Shown in pieces: positions 1 to 7,132 of a DNA stretch of 14,098 nt (its first letter is position 1; each line of letters opens with the position of its first letter). The position numbers and the translations under genes are program-made. The DNA lies in contig CAAHEJ010000084.1 in assembly GCA_900772495.1 (NCBI GenBank), forward strand, positions 1 through 14,098, in the 5' to 3' direction. This DNA is from an uncultured Campylobacter sp. (GTDB lineage: Bacteria > Campylobacterota > Campylobacteria > Campylobacterales > Campylobacteraceae). The notes under the pieces were generated by a model. It made no database searches. It worked only from the letters and a program-made list of their open reading frames with translations, and was not told the origin of the DNA.

Positions 1-103
1 AAAAAGGGTAAATTTTGAAAGCAAATTATGCTAATGCTTTATGTCATTGTAATGCAACGCCTTTAAATAAATCGAAAATGGAGCAGTGTTTGGGTGGGGG
101 ACT

Positions 104-127
104 TCTCTCTCTCTCTCTCTCTCTCTC
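104..127 (+). repeat. (TC)12 dinucleotide microsatellite
   Basis: Twelve uninterrupted TC units, preceded by GGGTGGGGG. The homologous site at 7726-7739 has seven units and two fewer G residues. Dinucleotide tracts of this length commonly vary by slipped-strand mispairing in Helicobacter and Campylobacter. The net difference between the copies (10 + 2 nt) is divisible by three, so the open frame that begins at ATG 78 continues past the tract in both copies. Confidence 0.9.
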
Positions 128-272
128 GTTGCTCGCGCTTGTGGCACGCTTTTGCGTTAATTTTACAAGGCTTTTCGCACACTCACATTTTAAAGCAAAA
201 ATTCAAATTTTTCACTCAAAATTCAAGGCATTTCATAAATTCAACTCATTCTATAAATTTAACCCAAATTTC

Positions 273-293
273 AAGCCTTACACAAGGCTTTTT
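273..293 (+). terminator. Terminator-like hairpin inside leader copy 1
   Basis: AAGCCTT (273-279), loop ACAC, AAGGCTT (284-290), with the T run continuing to 293: a perfect 7-bp stem and a 5-T tail. It lies about 50 nt before the gene at 345, so it would act as an attenuator, or as the end of an upstream transcript. The second leader copy keeps it with one mismatch (7965-7985). Confidence 0.5.
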
Positions 294-316
294 CATATTT
301 TTACCCCAAGTTTTCA

Positions 317-332
317 TTCAGTTTTTGCTGAA
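317..332 (+). promoter_or_regulatory. Small hairpin just before the ribosome binding site
   Basis: TTCAG (317-321) pairs with CTGAA (328-332) around a TTTTTG loop, directly before AAAGGA. The second leader copy has TCAGT/ACTGA (8010-8014 and 8019-8023) with a GCAA loop at the equivalent place. The loop differs but the pairing is retained, which hints that RNA structure is preserved. Confidence 0.35.
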
Positions 333-344
333 AAAGGATTTTAG

Positions 345-1106
345 ATGACAAAATTTTGTAGATATATCAAATTTTTAAAATGTCAATGCCAAAGAGAGCA
401 AGGATTTCAAAACAAACTTGAAATGTATAAAATCCTTTATCAAGCCTATGCAGACGAAATAAAAAACCTTTGGCAACGCTCCATTTTCTTGGGTGCTTTT
501 ATGACTTTGGCTTGGGGTGGTTATGGGGCGTTGCAACTGAAATTCATAGAACATAGCAAAGAATTAAGCGAATTTTATGTAGTATATCATTATGTATCTA
601 TCGGGCTTTGTGCAATAATTATTTTTTTATCATTGCTTTGGGTAATGATGGCAAAAGGCTCGAAATTCGTGCAAGAAGCACACGAAAGACATATAAAAAA
701 TTTGAATGTTGATAATCTTGGTAAAAGCAATGTAAAGACAGAACAAAGTAAAAGATTATTTTGTAATTTAAGTATATACGAAGATAAATTAAAGAAAGAA
801 GATAAATTAAGTGAGGACTTATATTATAGCGAGGCTTTAAAGGCTTGGCGTTATTCTCCAAGTAAAATAAATATCATTTTGGGTTGTTTTAGTGTTATCG
901 TGGCTACCATTTTGCTCATAGCGCATACAGTTATAGCATTTTGTAGTGAAATATTTCAATATACCATAATAGTTGTGAGTGTAATTTTGGTAATAACAAG
1001 ATTTTGTTGCTTTCATATAAAAAATTGCGTAAAAGGCGGAGAGCAAGACCAAAGTTTAATACAAGAAACTAAAAACACACAAGGAGGCGCAAGCAAACAA
1101 AACTAA
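345..1106 (+). CDS. Four-helix inner-membrane protein of unknown function (possibly RipA-like)
   Basis: 253 residues, with AAAGGA 6 nt before the ATG. Hydrophobic segments at about 45-66, 80-102, 172-198 and 204-223 predict four membrane helices. A charged cytoplasmic loop (about 103-171, rich in Lys and Glu) separates two helical pairs, and the C-terminal tail is polar. The first helix is preceded by DEIKNLWQRSIFLG, and SPSKINIILG precedes helix 3. From memory this resembles a hypothetical membrane family common in Helicobacter and Campylobacter, sometimes labelled RipA-like octameric membrane protein; that link is not proven here. No enzymatic motif is visible. It follows leader copy 1 and is AT-rich, which suits an accessory gene. 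Confidence 0.8.
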   Translation: MTKFCRYIKFLKCQCQREQGFQNKLEMYKILYQAYADEIKNLWQRSIFLGAFMTLAWGGYGALQLKFIEHSKELSEFYVVYHYVSIGLCAIIIFLSLLWVMMAKGSKFVQEAHERHIKNLNVDNLGKSNVKTEQSKRLFCNLSIYEDKLKKEDKLSEDLYYSEALKAWRYSPSKINIILGCFSVIVATILLIAHTVIAFCSEIFQYTIIVVSVILVITRFCCFHIKNCVKGGEQDQSLIQETKNTQGGASKQN

Positions 1107-1140
1107 ACACAATAACACAACAAAATTTCGGCAATGAGTC

Positions 1141-1178
1141 GTGCGAAAGCACTTACAATCAATTCGCTATGGCGAATT
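1141..1178 (+). other. Two small hairpins in the spacer before the OMP gene
   Basis: GTGC-GAAA-GCAC (1141-1152) is a short stem with a GNRA tetraloop. AATTCGC-TATG-GCGAATT (1161-1178) is a perfect 7-bp stem. Neither is followed by a T run, so they are not clear terminators. They sit 25-60 nt before the start at 1203, whose own ribosome binding site is AAAGGA. Confidence 0.4.
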
Positions 1179-1202
1179 TAAACTAATTTTAAAGGATACA
1201 AA

Positions 1203-1946
1203 ATGAAAAATTTTATTTTACGCTTTGTTTTTATAGGAATTTTAGGTGCAAGTTCTTTGCTTGCCGAAGAAAGTGGCTGGTTTGCTGGGGTGCAGTTTGG
1301 GGGCGGTGGCACGGAGATTGTGTATGAGTATTGCTCAGCCGACCCATTTTCTCGTGTAAAGAATTGCCTTACTGAACCACAAGTTTTTGAAGGCTATCAA
1401 TGGGGCTTATTAGGTGGATACAAGCAATTTTTTACGCCTAAATTTGGATTGCGGTATTATGGTGCGTTTAATATGGGTAAATACAGCTATGATGGCGATA
1501 GCATAGCGTATAAAGCAGACGGTAGGACGGACACAAGAACGACTTTTACAAACAAGCTTAACGAATATACCTTTCACATCCACACAGATATACTTTATAA
1601 TTTTATCACAAGCGAAACTTCTGATTTTGGCGTTTTTGCTGGGGTTGGTTTGGGCTATGTGCTTCACAAATACACTATACAATATGGTCCAATTTTGAAT
1701 GCCGAGTATAGTGAAATCGACACAGCACGGGACTTTGATATAAGGTTTGTAGCTGGTTTAAGGGTAAATCTTGCCAAAAGGCACGGTATAGAGGCTTTTA
1801 TATAACTTCCTATGCTTAAACAAAAGGAAAATTTTGCGTTTGTGGCGGGGGATACGGACCCAAATGGGCGTAACGAGCTTTTTGGTATAACCCTTACAAA
1901 CACACCTTCATCTAGTCTTGGTATCCGTTATATCTTTTCTTTCTAA
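1203..1946 (+). pseudogene. Outer-membrane beta-barrel protein gene interrupted by an in-frame TAA
   Basis: The start at 1203 follows AAAGGA. Residues 1-21 form a signal peptide (basic N terminus, hydrophobic core, cleavage after LLA). The rest alternates aromatic/glycine strands and polar turns, as in small opacity-type barrels (GWFAGVQFG, WGLLGGYKQFF, FGVFAGVGLGYVLHKY). Translation stops at TAA 1803-1805 after 200 residues. The same frame then continues for 46 codons (LPMLKQ onward) and ends in GIRYIFSF before TAA at 1944-1946. That terminal aromatic pattern with a final Phe is the usual BAM recognition signal of outer-membrane proteins, so the stop splits what was one gene of about 247 codons. 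A single-base nonsense change or a sequencing error explains it equally well. The truncated protein would lack its last strands and is unlikely to assemble. Confidence 0.8.
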
Positions 1947-1982
1947 ACGCGTTTTGCAAACGCACGCAAGGACGGCTCATCT

Positions 1983-2113
1983 TGTCATTTTGAGCAAAGT
2001 GCGCTAGCACAAAGCGACCAAGCGGCTTGCAAGGCGTAGCCGCAGCAAAAAAATCCAAAGAAATTTAAAATACGCTTTAAATTTATGGATACTTCGCTAT
2101 GCTCAGTATGACA
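1983..2113. repeat. Imperfect inverted-repeat (REP/MITE-like) element
   Basis: The left end TGTCATTTTGAGCA (from 1983) pairs with the right end TGCTCAGTATGACA (to 2113), which as reverse complement reads TGTCATACTGAGCA. Inside are AATCC and GGAT half-matches. There is no ORF. A half element of the same family lies at 7257-7284. A short perfect hairpin, GCGTTT-TGC-AAACGC (1949-1963), lies just outside, after the OMP gene. This accounts for most of the spacer 1947-2263. Confidence 0.65.
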
Positions 2114-2151
2114 AAAAATAAATCAGTATGACAAGATTTATCAATACGACA
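2104..2151 (+). repeat. Three tandem copies of the element end
   Basis: CAGTATGACA occurs at 2104-2113 and 2124-2133, and as CAATACGACA at 2142-2151, spaced 20 and 18 nt. The right end of the inverted-repeat element appears to have been copied in tandem. Confidence 0.6.
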
Positions 2152-2228
2152 AAAAAGATAAAACCAACTTGCCTGCAAATTTTTCTCTCTTTTTTTGTGA
2201 ATTTTACAATTTTGCAAGAAAATTAAAG

Positions 2229-2234
2229 TAAAAT
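2229..2234 (+). promoter_or_regulatory. Candidate -10 box of the M23 peptidase gene
   Basis: TAAAAT preceded by a T/A-rich stretch, as in Campylobacter/Helicobacter sigma-70 promoters, which lack a strong -35 box. Transcription would begin near 2241-2243, leaving a leader of about 20 nt that holds the AAAGG site used by the ATG at 2264. Confidence 0.45.
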
Positions 2235-2263
2235 AACGCGTTATGAATTTACAAAGGTTTGCA

Positions 2264-3433
2264 ATGATAAAAAAGGGATTTTTGCTGTGTTTGCTTGTAG
2301 CGCAAATGCTTGGTGTAGCGAGCGTTGAGGAAGTTGAGTGGGTAAAAAACGAGACTTTTTTGAAATTTTTAGACAGACAAAAGTTGCCGACTTCGCTTTA
2401 CTGGGACTTGGATTATCACGATAAAGAGCTGGCTACTGAGATACGAGAGGGGCAAAAGTATCAAATTTTGTGGAATGATGACAATCAAATCGAGCAAGTG
2501 CTGATACCCATCAACGGCTCAGATTTGCAAATCCACATTTACAAGGACTTGGAGGGCAAGTATGTGCTGATTTACTCGCCCATTTCTTACGACACGCAAA
2601 CGCGGGTTTTGCGCCTAAAAATCGAAAATTCAGCCTACCAAGATGTCGAAAACGCCACGGGCAGCACGCCTGTGGCTAGGGCGATGCTGAACGCCTTTGC
2701 GGGTAGCGTGGATTTTCGTGCTATGCAAAAGGGCGATGAGGTGCTGCTGCTTTACGAGCGCAAAGAGCGAATGGGACAGCGATTTGGCGACATTGTGCTG
2801 AAAATGGCAACCATTGAAGTCAATAAAAAAGCCTACAAGGTATTTTTCTACAAGGACAGCTATTTTGACACGAGCGGCAAGGAAATGGAGAGCTTTTTAC
2901 TCATCACGCCCGTGAAATTCACGCGCATTAGCTCACATTTTACCCGCGCACGCTATCACCCCATACTCAAAAAATACCGCGCGCATTTGGGCGTGGATTA
3001 CGCTGCACCGCACGGCACGCCCGTCAAAAGCGCAGGTAGCGGCGTGATAAGCTTTGTCGGCACGAAAACAGGCTATGGCAAAACGGTCATCGTGCGACAC
3101 GGCAGCGGTTACAGCACGCTTTATGCGCATTTAAGCCGCTTTGCGAGCATACGAAGCGGGCAAAAAGTCGCGCAAGGGCAGCACATAGCCTATGTAGGCT
3201 CATCTGGGCTTAGCACGGGGGCGCACTTGCACTTTGGCTTGTATCTTAACAACAAGGCGATAAACCCCTTTTCTATGGTAAAAATCACAAAAGCCGCCCT
3301 TAAAGGCAACGACAAAGAAGAGTTTGCAAAGGTAATGGCGGCTTATGAAGCCGAGCTACAAGGCTTTATCGACACCAACAATACCACTCCGCCAAAAGAA
3401 CTTGGCAATTTTGAAAAAACGGTTGAATTTTAA
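2264..3433 (+). CDS. Secreted M23 zinc peptidase, Csd3/HdpA-like
   Basis: 389 residues from ATG 2264. I prefer this start to ATG 2243 because AAAGG lies 6 nt upstream and the product opens with a typical signal peptide (MIKKGFLLCLLVAQMLG). Numbered from 2264, residues about 20-220 are an N-terminal region of the kind seen in Csd3/HdpA, which can occlude the active site. Residues about 221-340 form the M23 (LAS) domain. The zinc ligands His241 and Asp245 lie in HLGVDY, with a catalytic His289 in YAHLS and His321/His323 in HLHF, so the active site is intact. The family trims or cleaves peptidoglycan cross-links in the periplasm and sets helical or curved cell shape in Helicobacter and Campylobacter. 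The coding sequence is GC-richer than the accessory genes (for example 37 G/C in 2641-2700). The exact orthologue is uncertain. Confidence 0.88.
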   Translation: MIKKGFLLCLLVAQMLGVASVEEVEWVKNETFLKFLDRQKLPTSLYWDLDYHDKELATEIREGQKYQILWNDDNQIEQVLIPINGSDLQIHIYKDLEGKYVLIYSPISYDTQTRVLRLKIENSAYQDVENATGSTPVARAMLNAFAGSVDFRAMQKGDEVLLLYERKERMGQRFGDIVLKMATIEVNKKAYKVFFYKDSYFDTSGKEMESFLLITPVKFTRISSHFTRARYHPILKKYRAHLGVDYAAPHGTPVKSAGSGVISFVGTKTGYGKTVIVRHGSGYSTLYAHLSRFASIRSGQKVAQGQHIAYVGSSGLSTGAHLHFGLYLNNKAINPFSMVKITKAALKGNDKEEFAKVMAAYEAELQGFIDTNNTTPPKELGNFEKTVEF

Positions 3434-3492
3434 TTTACAAATCAATTAGATAAAAATTATTTTTTAGGCTTTCTCTCTAAAAGTGTTAATTT

Positions 3493-3571
3493 TGCTCGCA
3501 ATGATGGATTGAAAGGATAAACATTTTGTGATAGATGCCACGCTCGCAAGATTTGCTCGTAATGATGATAT
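3493..3571. repeat. Degenerate REP-like element in a 344-nt spacer
   Basis: GCTCGCAATGATGG (about 3495) and GCTCGTAATGATGA (about 3555) flank GATGCCACGCTCGC, the same words as the palindrome at 7133-7246 but rearranged and decayed. The rest of 3434-3777 is AT-rich. I see no gene there and no convincing terminator for the M23 gene. Confidence 0.5.
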
Positions 3572-3764
3572 TATAAGTTTTATACTCACAAATTAACATT
3601 TTTGAAAAAAGCCTTTTATAATTTAATCCGCATTTTTGTCATCATTTTGTCTTAAATTCAGCTTTCGCACTATAAAAACAAGGCGAAAATTCACAAAAAG
3701 GATTTTGCAAGCATTTTTTGTTCCATTTTTTGAAATTTTCAGCCAAAATGTGAAAATTTTTTGT

Positions 3765-3770
3765 TAAAAT
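3765..3770 (+). promoter_or_regulatory. -10 box of the S4/tsaE/lptB/rpoN operon, placing the start site at the ATG
   Basis: TAAAAT ends 7 nt before the A of ATG 3778, in a strongly T/A-periodic context. There is no Shine-Dalgarno match before that ATG. The transcript would therefore begin at or within a base of the start codon, suggesting a leaderless mRNA. Confidence 0.45.
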
Positions 3771-3777
3771 TCAGCCT

Positions 3778-4023
3778 ATGAGAGTAGATAAATTTTTAAA
3801 CGCCGTTTGTATCACAAAAAGGCGCGCAATCGCCGAAGATATGTGCCGTAGCGGGGTTGTGAGTATCAACGACAATGTCGCCAAAGCGAGCAAAGAAGTG
3901 CGTGTGGGCGACATTATCAGCATAAAATTCACCACGCACACCGACAGCTACAAGGTTTTAGCCGTGCCGACAAGCAAAAATGTCCCTAAAAACGCGCAAA
4001 GCGAATTCGTGGAAAAGCTATGA
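3778..4023 (+). CDS. S4-domain RNA-binding protein (RqcP/Hsp15-like)
   Basis: 81 residues, almost entirely one S4 RNA-binding fold. MRVDKFLNAVCITKRRAIAE is the helical part, with the conserved R-x-D-K-F-L opening; residues 25-50 (SGVVSINDNVAKASKEVRVGDIISI in outline) form the strand-turn part with G-x-V-x-I and V-x-x-G-D. Proteins of this size bind stalled 50S/peptidyl-tRNA complexes in ribosome quality control (RqcP) or heat shock (Hsp15). Which applies here cannot be told from sequence. It is the first gene of the operon and its stop overlaps the tsaE start by 4 nt (ATGA). No ribosome binding site is visible, in keeping with leaderless translation. Confidence 0.85.
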   Translation: MRVDKFLNAVCITKRRAIAEDMCRSGVVSINDNVAKASKEVRVGDIISIKFTTHTDSYKVLAVPTSKNVPKNAQSEFVEKL

Positions 4024-4427
4024 AAGAGTTTGTTTTAGCTGAATGCGAGCTTGATGAGCTTTGTGCGAGTATGCCAAAGGCTGGTGTGGTGCTGCTAATG
4101 GGCGATTTAGCAAGTGGCAAAACTACGCTTGTGCGGGCTTTGGCAAGGTTTCGCGGCAGCAAAGATGCTGTGAATTCGCCGACTTTTTCGCTACTTCAAA
4201 GCTATGAGAGTGCTGAGGGCGTGATTTATCACTATGACATTTACAATGTAGGCTTTGCAGGGCTTTTGCAAAGGGGTTTGGGCGAGAATTTAAGCGAGCA
4301 GGGCTTGCACTTGATAGAGTGGGGCGATGAAAACGCCGAGCTTTACTTGCAAAAAATGGGCTTAAAGTGCGTGAAAATAGAGATTTCAAACCATCAAAAC
4401 AAGAGAAAGTATAGGCTGTATGAGTAA
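4020..4427 (+). CDS. tsaE: tRNA t6A biosynthesis ATPase TsaE
   Basis: 135 residues, the usual length. The P-loop is GDLASGKTT (28-36); many homologues have Gly where this protein has Ala31. It is followed by SPTFSLLQ (53-60), HYDIY (71-75) and the LIEWGD motif (98-103), all typical of TsaE (YjeE). TsaE supplies the ATPase step to TsaB-TsaD during threonylcarbamoylation of A37 in ANN-decoding tRNAs, in the cytoplasm. The gene overlaps the S4 gene upstream by 4 nt and lptB downstream by 8 nt, so translation is probably coupled along the operon. Confidence 0.95.
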   Translation: MKEFVLAECELDELCASMPKAGVVLLMGDLASGKTTLVRALARFRGSKDAVNSPTFSLLQSYESAEGVIYHYDIYNVGFAGLLQRGLGENLSEQGLHLIEWGDENAELYLQKMGLKCVKIEISNHQNKRKYRLYE

Positions 4428-5148
4428 GTTAGAAGTTGTGAATTTAGAAAAGATTATCAAAAAAGCCAAAATCATACACGGCATTTCATTAGAAGTGCAA
4501 AGCGGTGAAGTAGTGGGCTTGCTGGGTCCAAACGGGGCTGGCAAAACCACTACTTTTTATATGATTTGCGGGCTGATTTCGCCAAGTAGTGGTAAAGTCG
4601 TGCTTGACGGCAAGGACATTACGAGTATGCCCCTAAACAAGCGGGCGTGCGAGGGCATAGGCTACTTGCCCCAAGAGAGCAGCGTTTTCAAGGATTTGAG
4701 CGTGGAGGACAACCTACTTTTAGCGGCTCAAATCGTTTTTAAAGACAAAAAAGTCCTTGACGAAAAGGTTGAGAAAATGCTTGAACTTTTAAGTATCGAG
4801 CCGATAAGGCTTCGCAAGGGCTTGTCTTTGAGCGGCGGCGAGCGGCGGCGTTGCGAAATCGCGCGTTCGTTGATGATGGAGCCTAAATTTTTGCTGCTTG
4901 ATGAGCCTTTTGCGGGGGTTGATCCTATCGCTGTGGCTGAAATTCAAAAGCTCATCAACGAGCTGAAAGCACTTGGCATAGGCATTTTAATCACAGACCA
5001 CAATGTGCGCGAAACGCTAGCCATTTGCGACAGAGCCTATGTCATCAGGGCTGGCAGCCTGCTTGCAAGCGGCACGGCAAGCGAAATCTCACACAACAAA
5101 GATGTGCGCAAATACTATTTGGGCGCTGAATTTAGGCTGTTTGAGTGA
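4420..5148 (+). CDS. lptB: LPS export ABC transporter ATP-binding protein LptB
   Basis: 242 residues, the family's standard size. Walker A is GPNGAGKTT (36-44), the Q-loop Gln85 lies in YLPQES, the signature is LSGGE (137-141) followed by RRRCEIAR, Walker B is FLLLDEP (157-163), and the H-loop His is at 194. The strong LptB markers are GLLGPNGAGKTTTFYMICGL in outline and PFAGVDPIAV. LptB dimers power LptFG to extract lipopolysaccharide from the inner membrane towards the Lpt bridge. Placement directly before rpoN is conserved widely in Proteobacteria and Campylobacterota. The stop TGA (5146-5148) shares its A with the rpoN start. Confidence 0.96.
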   Translation: MSKLEVVNLEKIIKKAKIIHGISLEVQSGEVVGLLGPNGAGKTTTFYMICGLISPSSGKVVLDGKDITSMPLNKRACEGIGYLPQESSVFKDLSVEDNLLLAAQIVFKDKKVLDEKVEKMLELLSIEPIRLRKGLSLSGGERRRCEIARSLMMEPKFLLLDEPFAGVDPIAVAEIQKLINELKALGIGILITDHNVRETLAICDRAYVIRAGSLLASGTASEISHNKDVRKYYLGAEFRLFE

Positions 5149-6389
5149 TGTTAAAAACCAAGCTTTCGCAAACTCTCAAAGGCAAATTGTCCCAAACGCT
5201 GCGTTCGTGGCTTCCTATCTTGCAATCAAGCATTGAGGATTTAAAGGACAATCTCACCGAGCTAAGCAAAGACAACCCTTTCGTAAGCATAAAAGAGGGC
5301 AAAAGCCCAAATAACAAAAAGCCTTACTTCGAGCAAGCGGGCAAAGGCTCTTTTTACGATACTTTTGAGGCTTTGAGTGTGGCGAAAAAAAGCGTTTATG
5401 AGCTTTTAGACGAGCAAATCGCTCCGCCGCTTTTTCCCACGCCAAAGTCCCAAGCACTAGCCCACAAAATCGTGCAATGCCTAAACAGCGAGGGTTATTT
5501 TGAATTTGACGAGAAAATTGTCGGCGAAAACGCCGATGAAATAGAAAAAATAAGACAACGCTTTAAATTTTTAGAGCCATCAGGCGTTGGGGCAAAGGAT
5601 TTTAAAGAAGCCTATCTTTTTTCGCTTGAAAACTACGAGCTTGATAGCGAGCTTTACGCACTTTGCGCCCAGCTCATCAAGGATTTTGAAAATATCAAAA
5701 ACTACGCCAAAGAAGCCCTTTACAAAGACGCGCTTAAAATCATCAAAAAAATCCAAACCCCGCCGTTTATCGATTATCTAGAAGACAGCACGCCCATAGT
5801 GCCAGACATTTTCATCTACCGCGAGGGCGGCGAAATCAAAGTCAAGGTAAATGATGATTATTATCCTGAAATCGCCATAGAAACGGACGAAATGACACAC
5901 GAATTTTTAAGCGCCTACATAAGAGATGCCAAAAATCTTGTCGATGCGCTTGAAATGCGCCGTGCCACGCTTTACAAAGTAGGGCTGATGATTATAGAAT
6001 ATCAATACGACTTTTTTTTGGGCAAAGACATTAAGCCGATGAAACTTTCTGACATAGCGCAGGATTTGGAGCGCAATTCAAGCACGATTTCAAGGGCGAT
6101 AGCCAACAAATACCTAAGCTGTGAGCGCGGCGTGATACCGCTTAAAAGCTTCTTTACAGCTGCCGTTGATGAAGAAGGCGAGACTTCAAACGCCGCTATA
6201 AAGGACTTTATGCAGGATTTAATCAAACAAGAAAGCCACGAAAAGCCGCTCAGCGATGAAAAATTGCTTGAATTCGTGCAAAAAGAGTTTAAGGAAGTGG
6301 CTATCGGCAGGCGCACCATCGCCAAATACCGAAAACAGCTCAACATAGCAAGCTCAAACGAGAGAAAAAGGCTCTATGAGCTGGGGTAA
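5148..6389 (+). CDS. rpoN: RNA polymerase sigma-54 factor RpoN
   Basis: 413 residues from ATG 5148; a GTG at 5145 is possible, but TGATG coupling to lptB favours the ATG. Region I is residues 1-45 (LKTKLSQTL, then LRSWLPILQSSIEDL), the segment contacted by AAA+ activators. The core-binding part covers about 80-280. A helix-turn-helix lies at about 299-322 (LSDIAQDLERNSSTISRAI), and the RpoN box is IGRRTIAKYRKQ (386-397), which reads the -24 element. In Campylobacterota sigma-54 drives middle flagellar genes with FlgR. Residues 6-19 contain a near repeat of KLSQTLK/R. A T8 tract at 6012-6019 (codons 289-291) lies before both DNA-binding motifs, so slippage there would inactivate the factor. 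Confidence 0.97.
   Translation: MLKTKLSQTLKGKLSQTLRSWLPILQSSIEDLKDNLTELSKDNPFVSIKEGKSPNNKKPYFEQAGKGSFYDTFEALSVAKKSVYELLDEQIAPPLFPTPKSQALAHKIVQCLNSEGYFEFDEKIVGENADEIEKIRQRFKFLEPSGVGAKDFKEAYLFSLENYELDSELYALCAQLIKDFENIKNYAKEALYKDALKIIKKIQTPPFIDYLEDSTPIVPDIFIYREGGEIKVKVNDDYYPEIAIETDEMTHEFLSAYIRDAKNLVDALEMRRATLYKVGLMIIEYQYDFFLGKDIKPMKLSDIAQDLERNSSTISRAIANKYLSCERGVIPLKSFFTAAVDEEGETSNAAIKDFMQDLIKQESHEKPLSDEKLLEFVQKEFKEVAIGRRTIAKYRKQLNIASSNERKRLYELG
6012..6019 (+). repeat. T8 homopolymer inside rpoN
   Basis: Eight consecutive T residues encode Phe-Phe-Leu at codons 289-291. A one-base change would frameshift the protein before the helix-turn-helix and RpoN box. Confidence 0.9.
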
Positions 6390-7038
6390 AGTAAATGGGA
6401 CATTGACTTACAGGGACTTTGCCTTTGCTTGTGAGTTTAAAAAAGTGAAATACCTGCGCTTAAAGCTCAACGCAAAAGGCGAATTCAAGCTCACCGTGCC
6501 TTTTGGCTACACGCAAAAAGCTGTGGTTGAATTTTTAGACAAAAACAATGCGTGGATAGAGCGAAAATTCAAGGATTTTCAGCAAAAAGCCAGCCAAAAA
6601 GACGATAAAATCGAATTTTTAGGCAAAAAATACGAGCTAAAATTTGACACAAACGCAAGCAAAGTGCGCTTTAAAAGGGCTGAATTTAACTCAAACGCCC
6701 TTATCATCGCACGCGATGAGGCGCATTTTGAAGCCTTTTTGCGGGAAAATGCGCGTAAAATTTACGCCTTTTATGTGAAAAAATGGCAGGGGCATTTTGA
6801 CAAGCCTGTGGTGCGTGTGAGCGTGAAAAAAATGCACACAAGATGGGGGTCGTGCAACGGCAAAAAAGGCTACATAAACTTGAATTTAAGGCTCATTGCC
6901 AAGCCCTTAAAGGCTGTGGAGTATGTCATCTTGCACGAGCTAACGCACCTAAAATTTGCCCATCATCAAGCGAGTTTTTACGAAGAAATTTCGTGCTTAA
7001 TGCCAGATTATAAGCTGCGTGAAAAGCTATTAAAATAA
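6376..7038 (+). CDS. YgjP-like zinc metallopeptidase (DUF45, M48-related)
   Basis: 220 residues. The N-terminal half (about 20-130) is the beta-rich YgjP region. It is followed by the family motif MHTRWGSC (153-160) and YINLNLRLI. The zinc-binding HELTH is at 187-191, with His196/His197 as the probable third ligand in FAHHQASFY. All catalytic residues expected of the family are present. YgjP/DUF45 proteins are cytoplasmic and are often called M48-family peptidases; their substrates are not established. The start overlaps the rpoN end by 14 nt, making it the last gene of the operon. It has no signal peptide. Confidence 0.88.
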   Translation: MSWGKVNGTLTYRDFAFACEFKKVKYLRLKLNAKGEFKLTVPFGYTQKAVVEFLDKNNAWIERKFKDFQQKASQKDDKIEFLGKKYELKFDTNASKVRFKRAEFNSNALIIARDEAHFEAFLRENARKIYAFYVKKWQGHFDKPVVRVSVKKMHTRWGSCNGKKGYINLNLRLIAKPLKAVEYVILHELTHLKFAHHQASFYEEISCLMPDYKLREKLLK

Positions 7039-7045
7039 TAATTTC

Positions 7046-7068
7046 GCCGCAAATTATAAATTTGTCGC
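7046..7068 (+). other. Stem-loop just after the rpoN operon
   Basis: GC-GCAAATT pairs with AATTTGT-GC around ATA, with one mismatch and one G-T pair. No T run follows within 10 nt, so a terminator role is uncertain. It is the only structure seen near the operon end. Confidence 0.3.
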
Positions 7069-7132
7069 TAAAACAAAACACAATTTCATCGCAAATTTAT
7101 CGATTTTTCCTTAAAAAGTGTTGATTTTTCCC

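Larger units (their letters stand above)
51..332 (+). repeat. Leader repeat copy 1, upstream of the membrane-protein gene
   Basis: This segment is repeated in expanded form at 7511-8023. Shared blocks are AATGCAACGCCTTT (51-64), a 22-nt block around ATGGAGCAGTGTTTGGG (73-94), the TC tract, and a 3' block (199-332) that by eye matches 7891-8023 at about 85-90 percent, including a 35-nt identical stretch (280-314). Both copies sit directly before the first gene of an accessory cluster. The copy carries a terminator-like hairpin and a second hairpin just before the ribosome binding site. No protein family is recognisable in any frame. It is best read as a duplicated, probably regulatory, leader. 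Confidence 0.75.
78..344 (+). other. Candidate leader ORF with Ser-Leu repeat, ending at the next start codon
   Basis: An open frame starts MEQCLGG, runs through the TC tract as a Ser-Leu repeat, and ends with TAG at 342-344, immediately before the ATG at 345. It could begin earlier at TTG 15, which has AAGGG 6 nt upstream. The composition after the repeat (rich in Phe, His, Ser and Lys) mirrors the AT-rich DNA and shows no domain, so a folded product is doubtful. The equivalent frame is also open in the second leader copy (ATG 7702, ending at 8058). It may be a short translated leader coupled to the downstream gene, or simply chance openness. Confidence 0.25.

Noticed and set aside
142..156. 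Apparent sigma-54 promoter (TGGCAC...TTGCG) in leader copy 1
   Set aside because: The gap between GG and GC is 9 nt, not the required 10, so it is not called as a promoter; it is reported only as a repeated word.
1664..1903. Minus-strand ORF over the broken OMP gene
   Set aside because: It is a shadow of the plus-strand beta-barrel frame, with no ribosome binding site or recognisable family.
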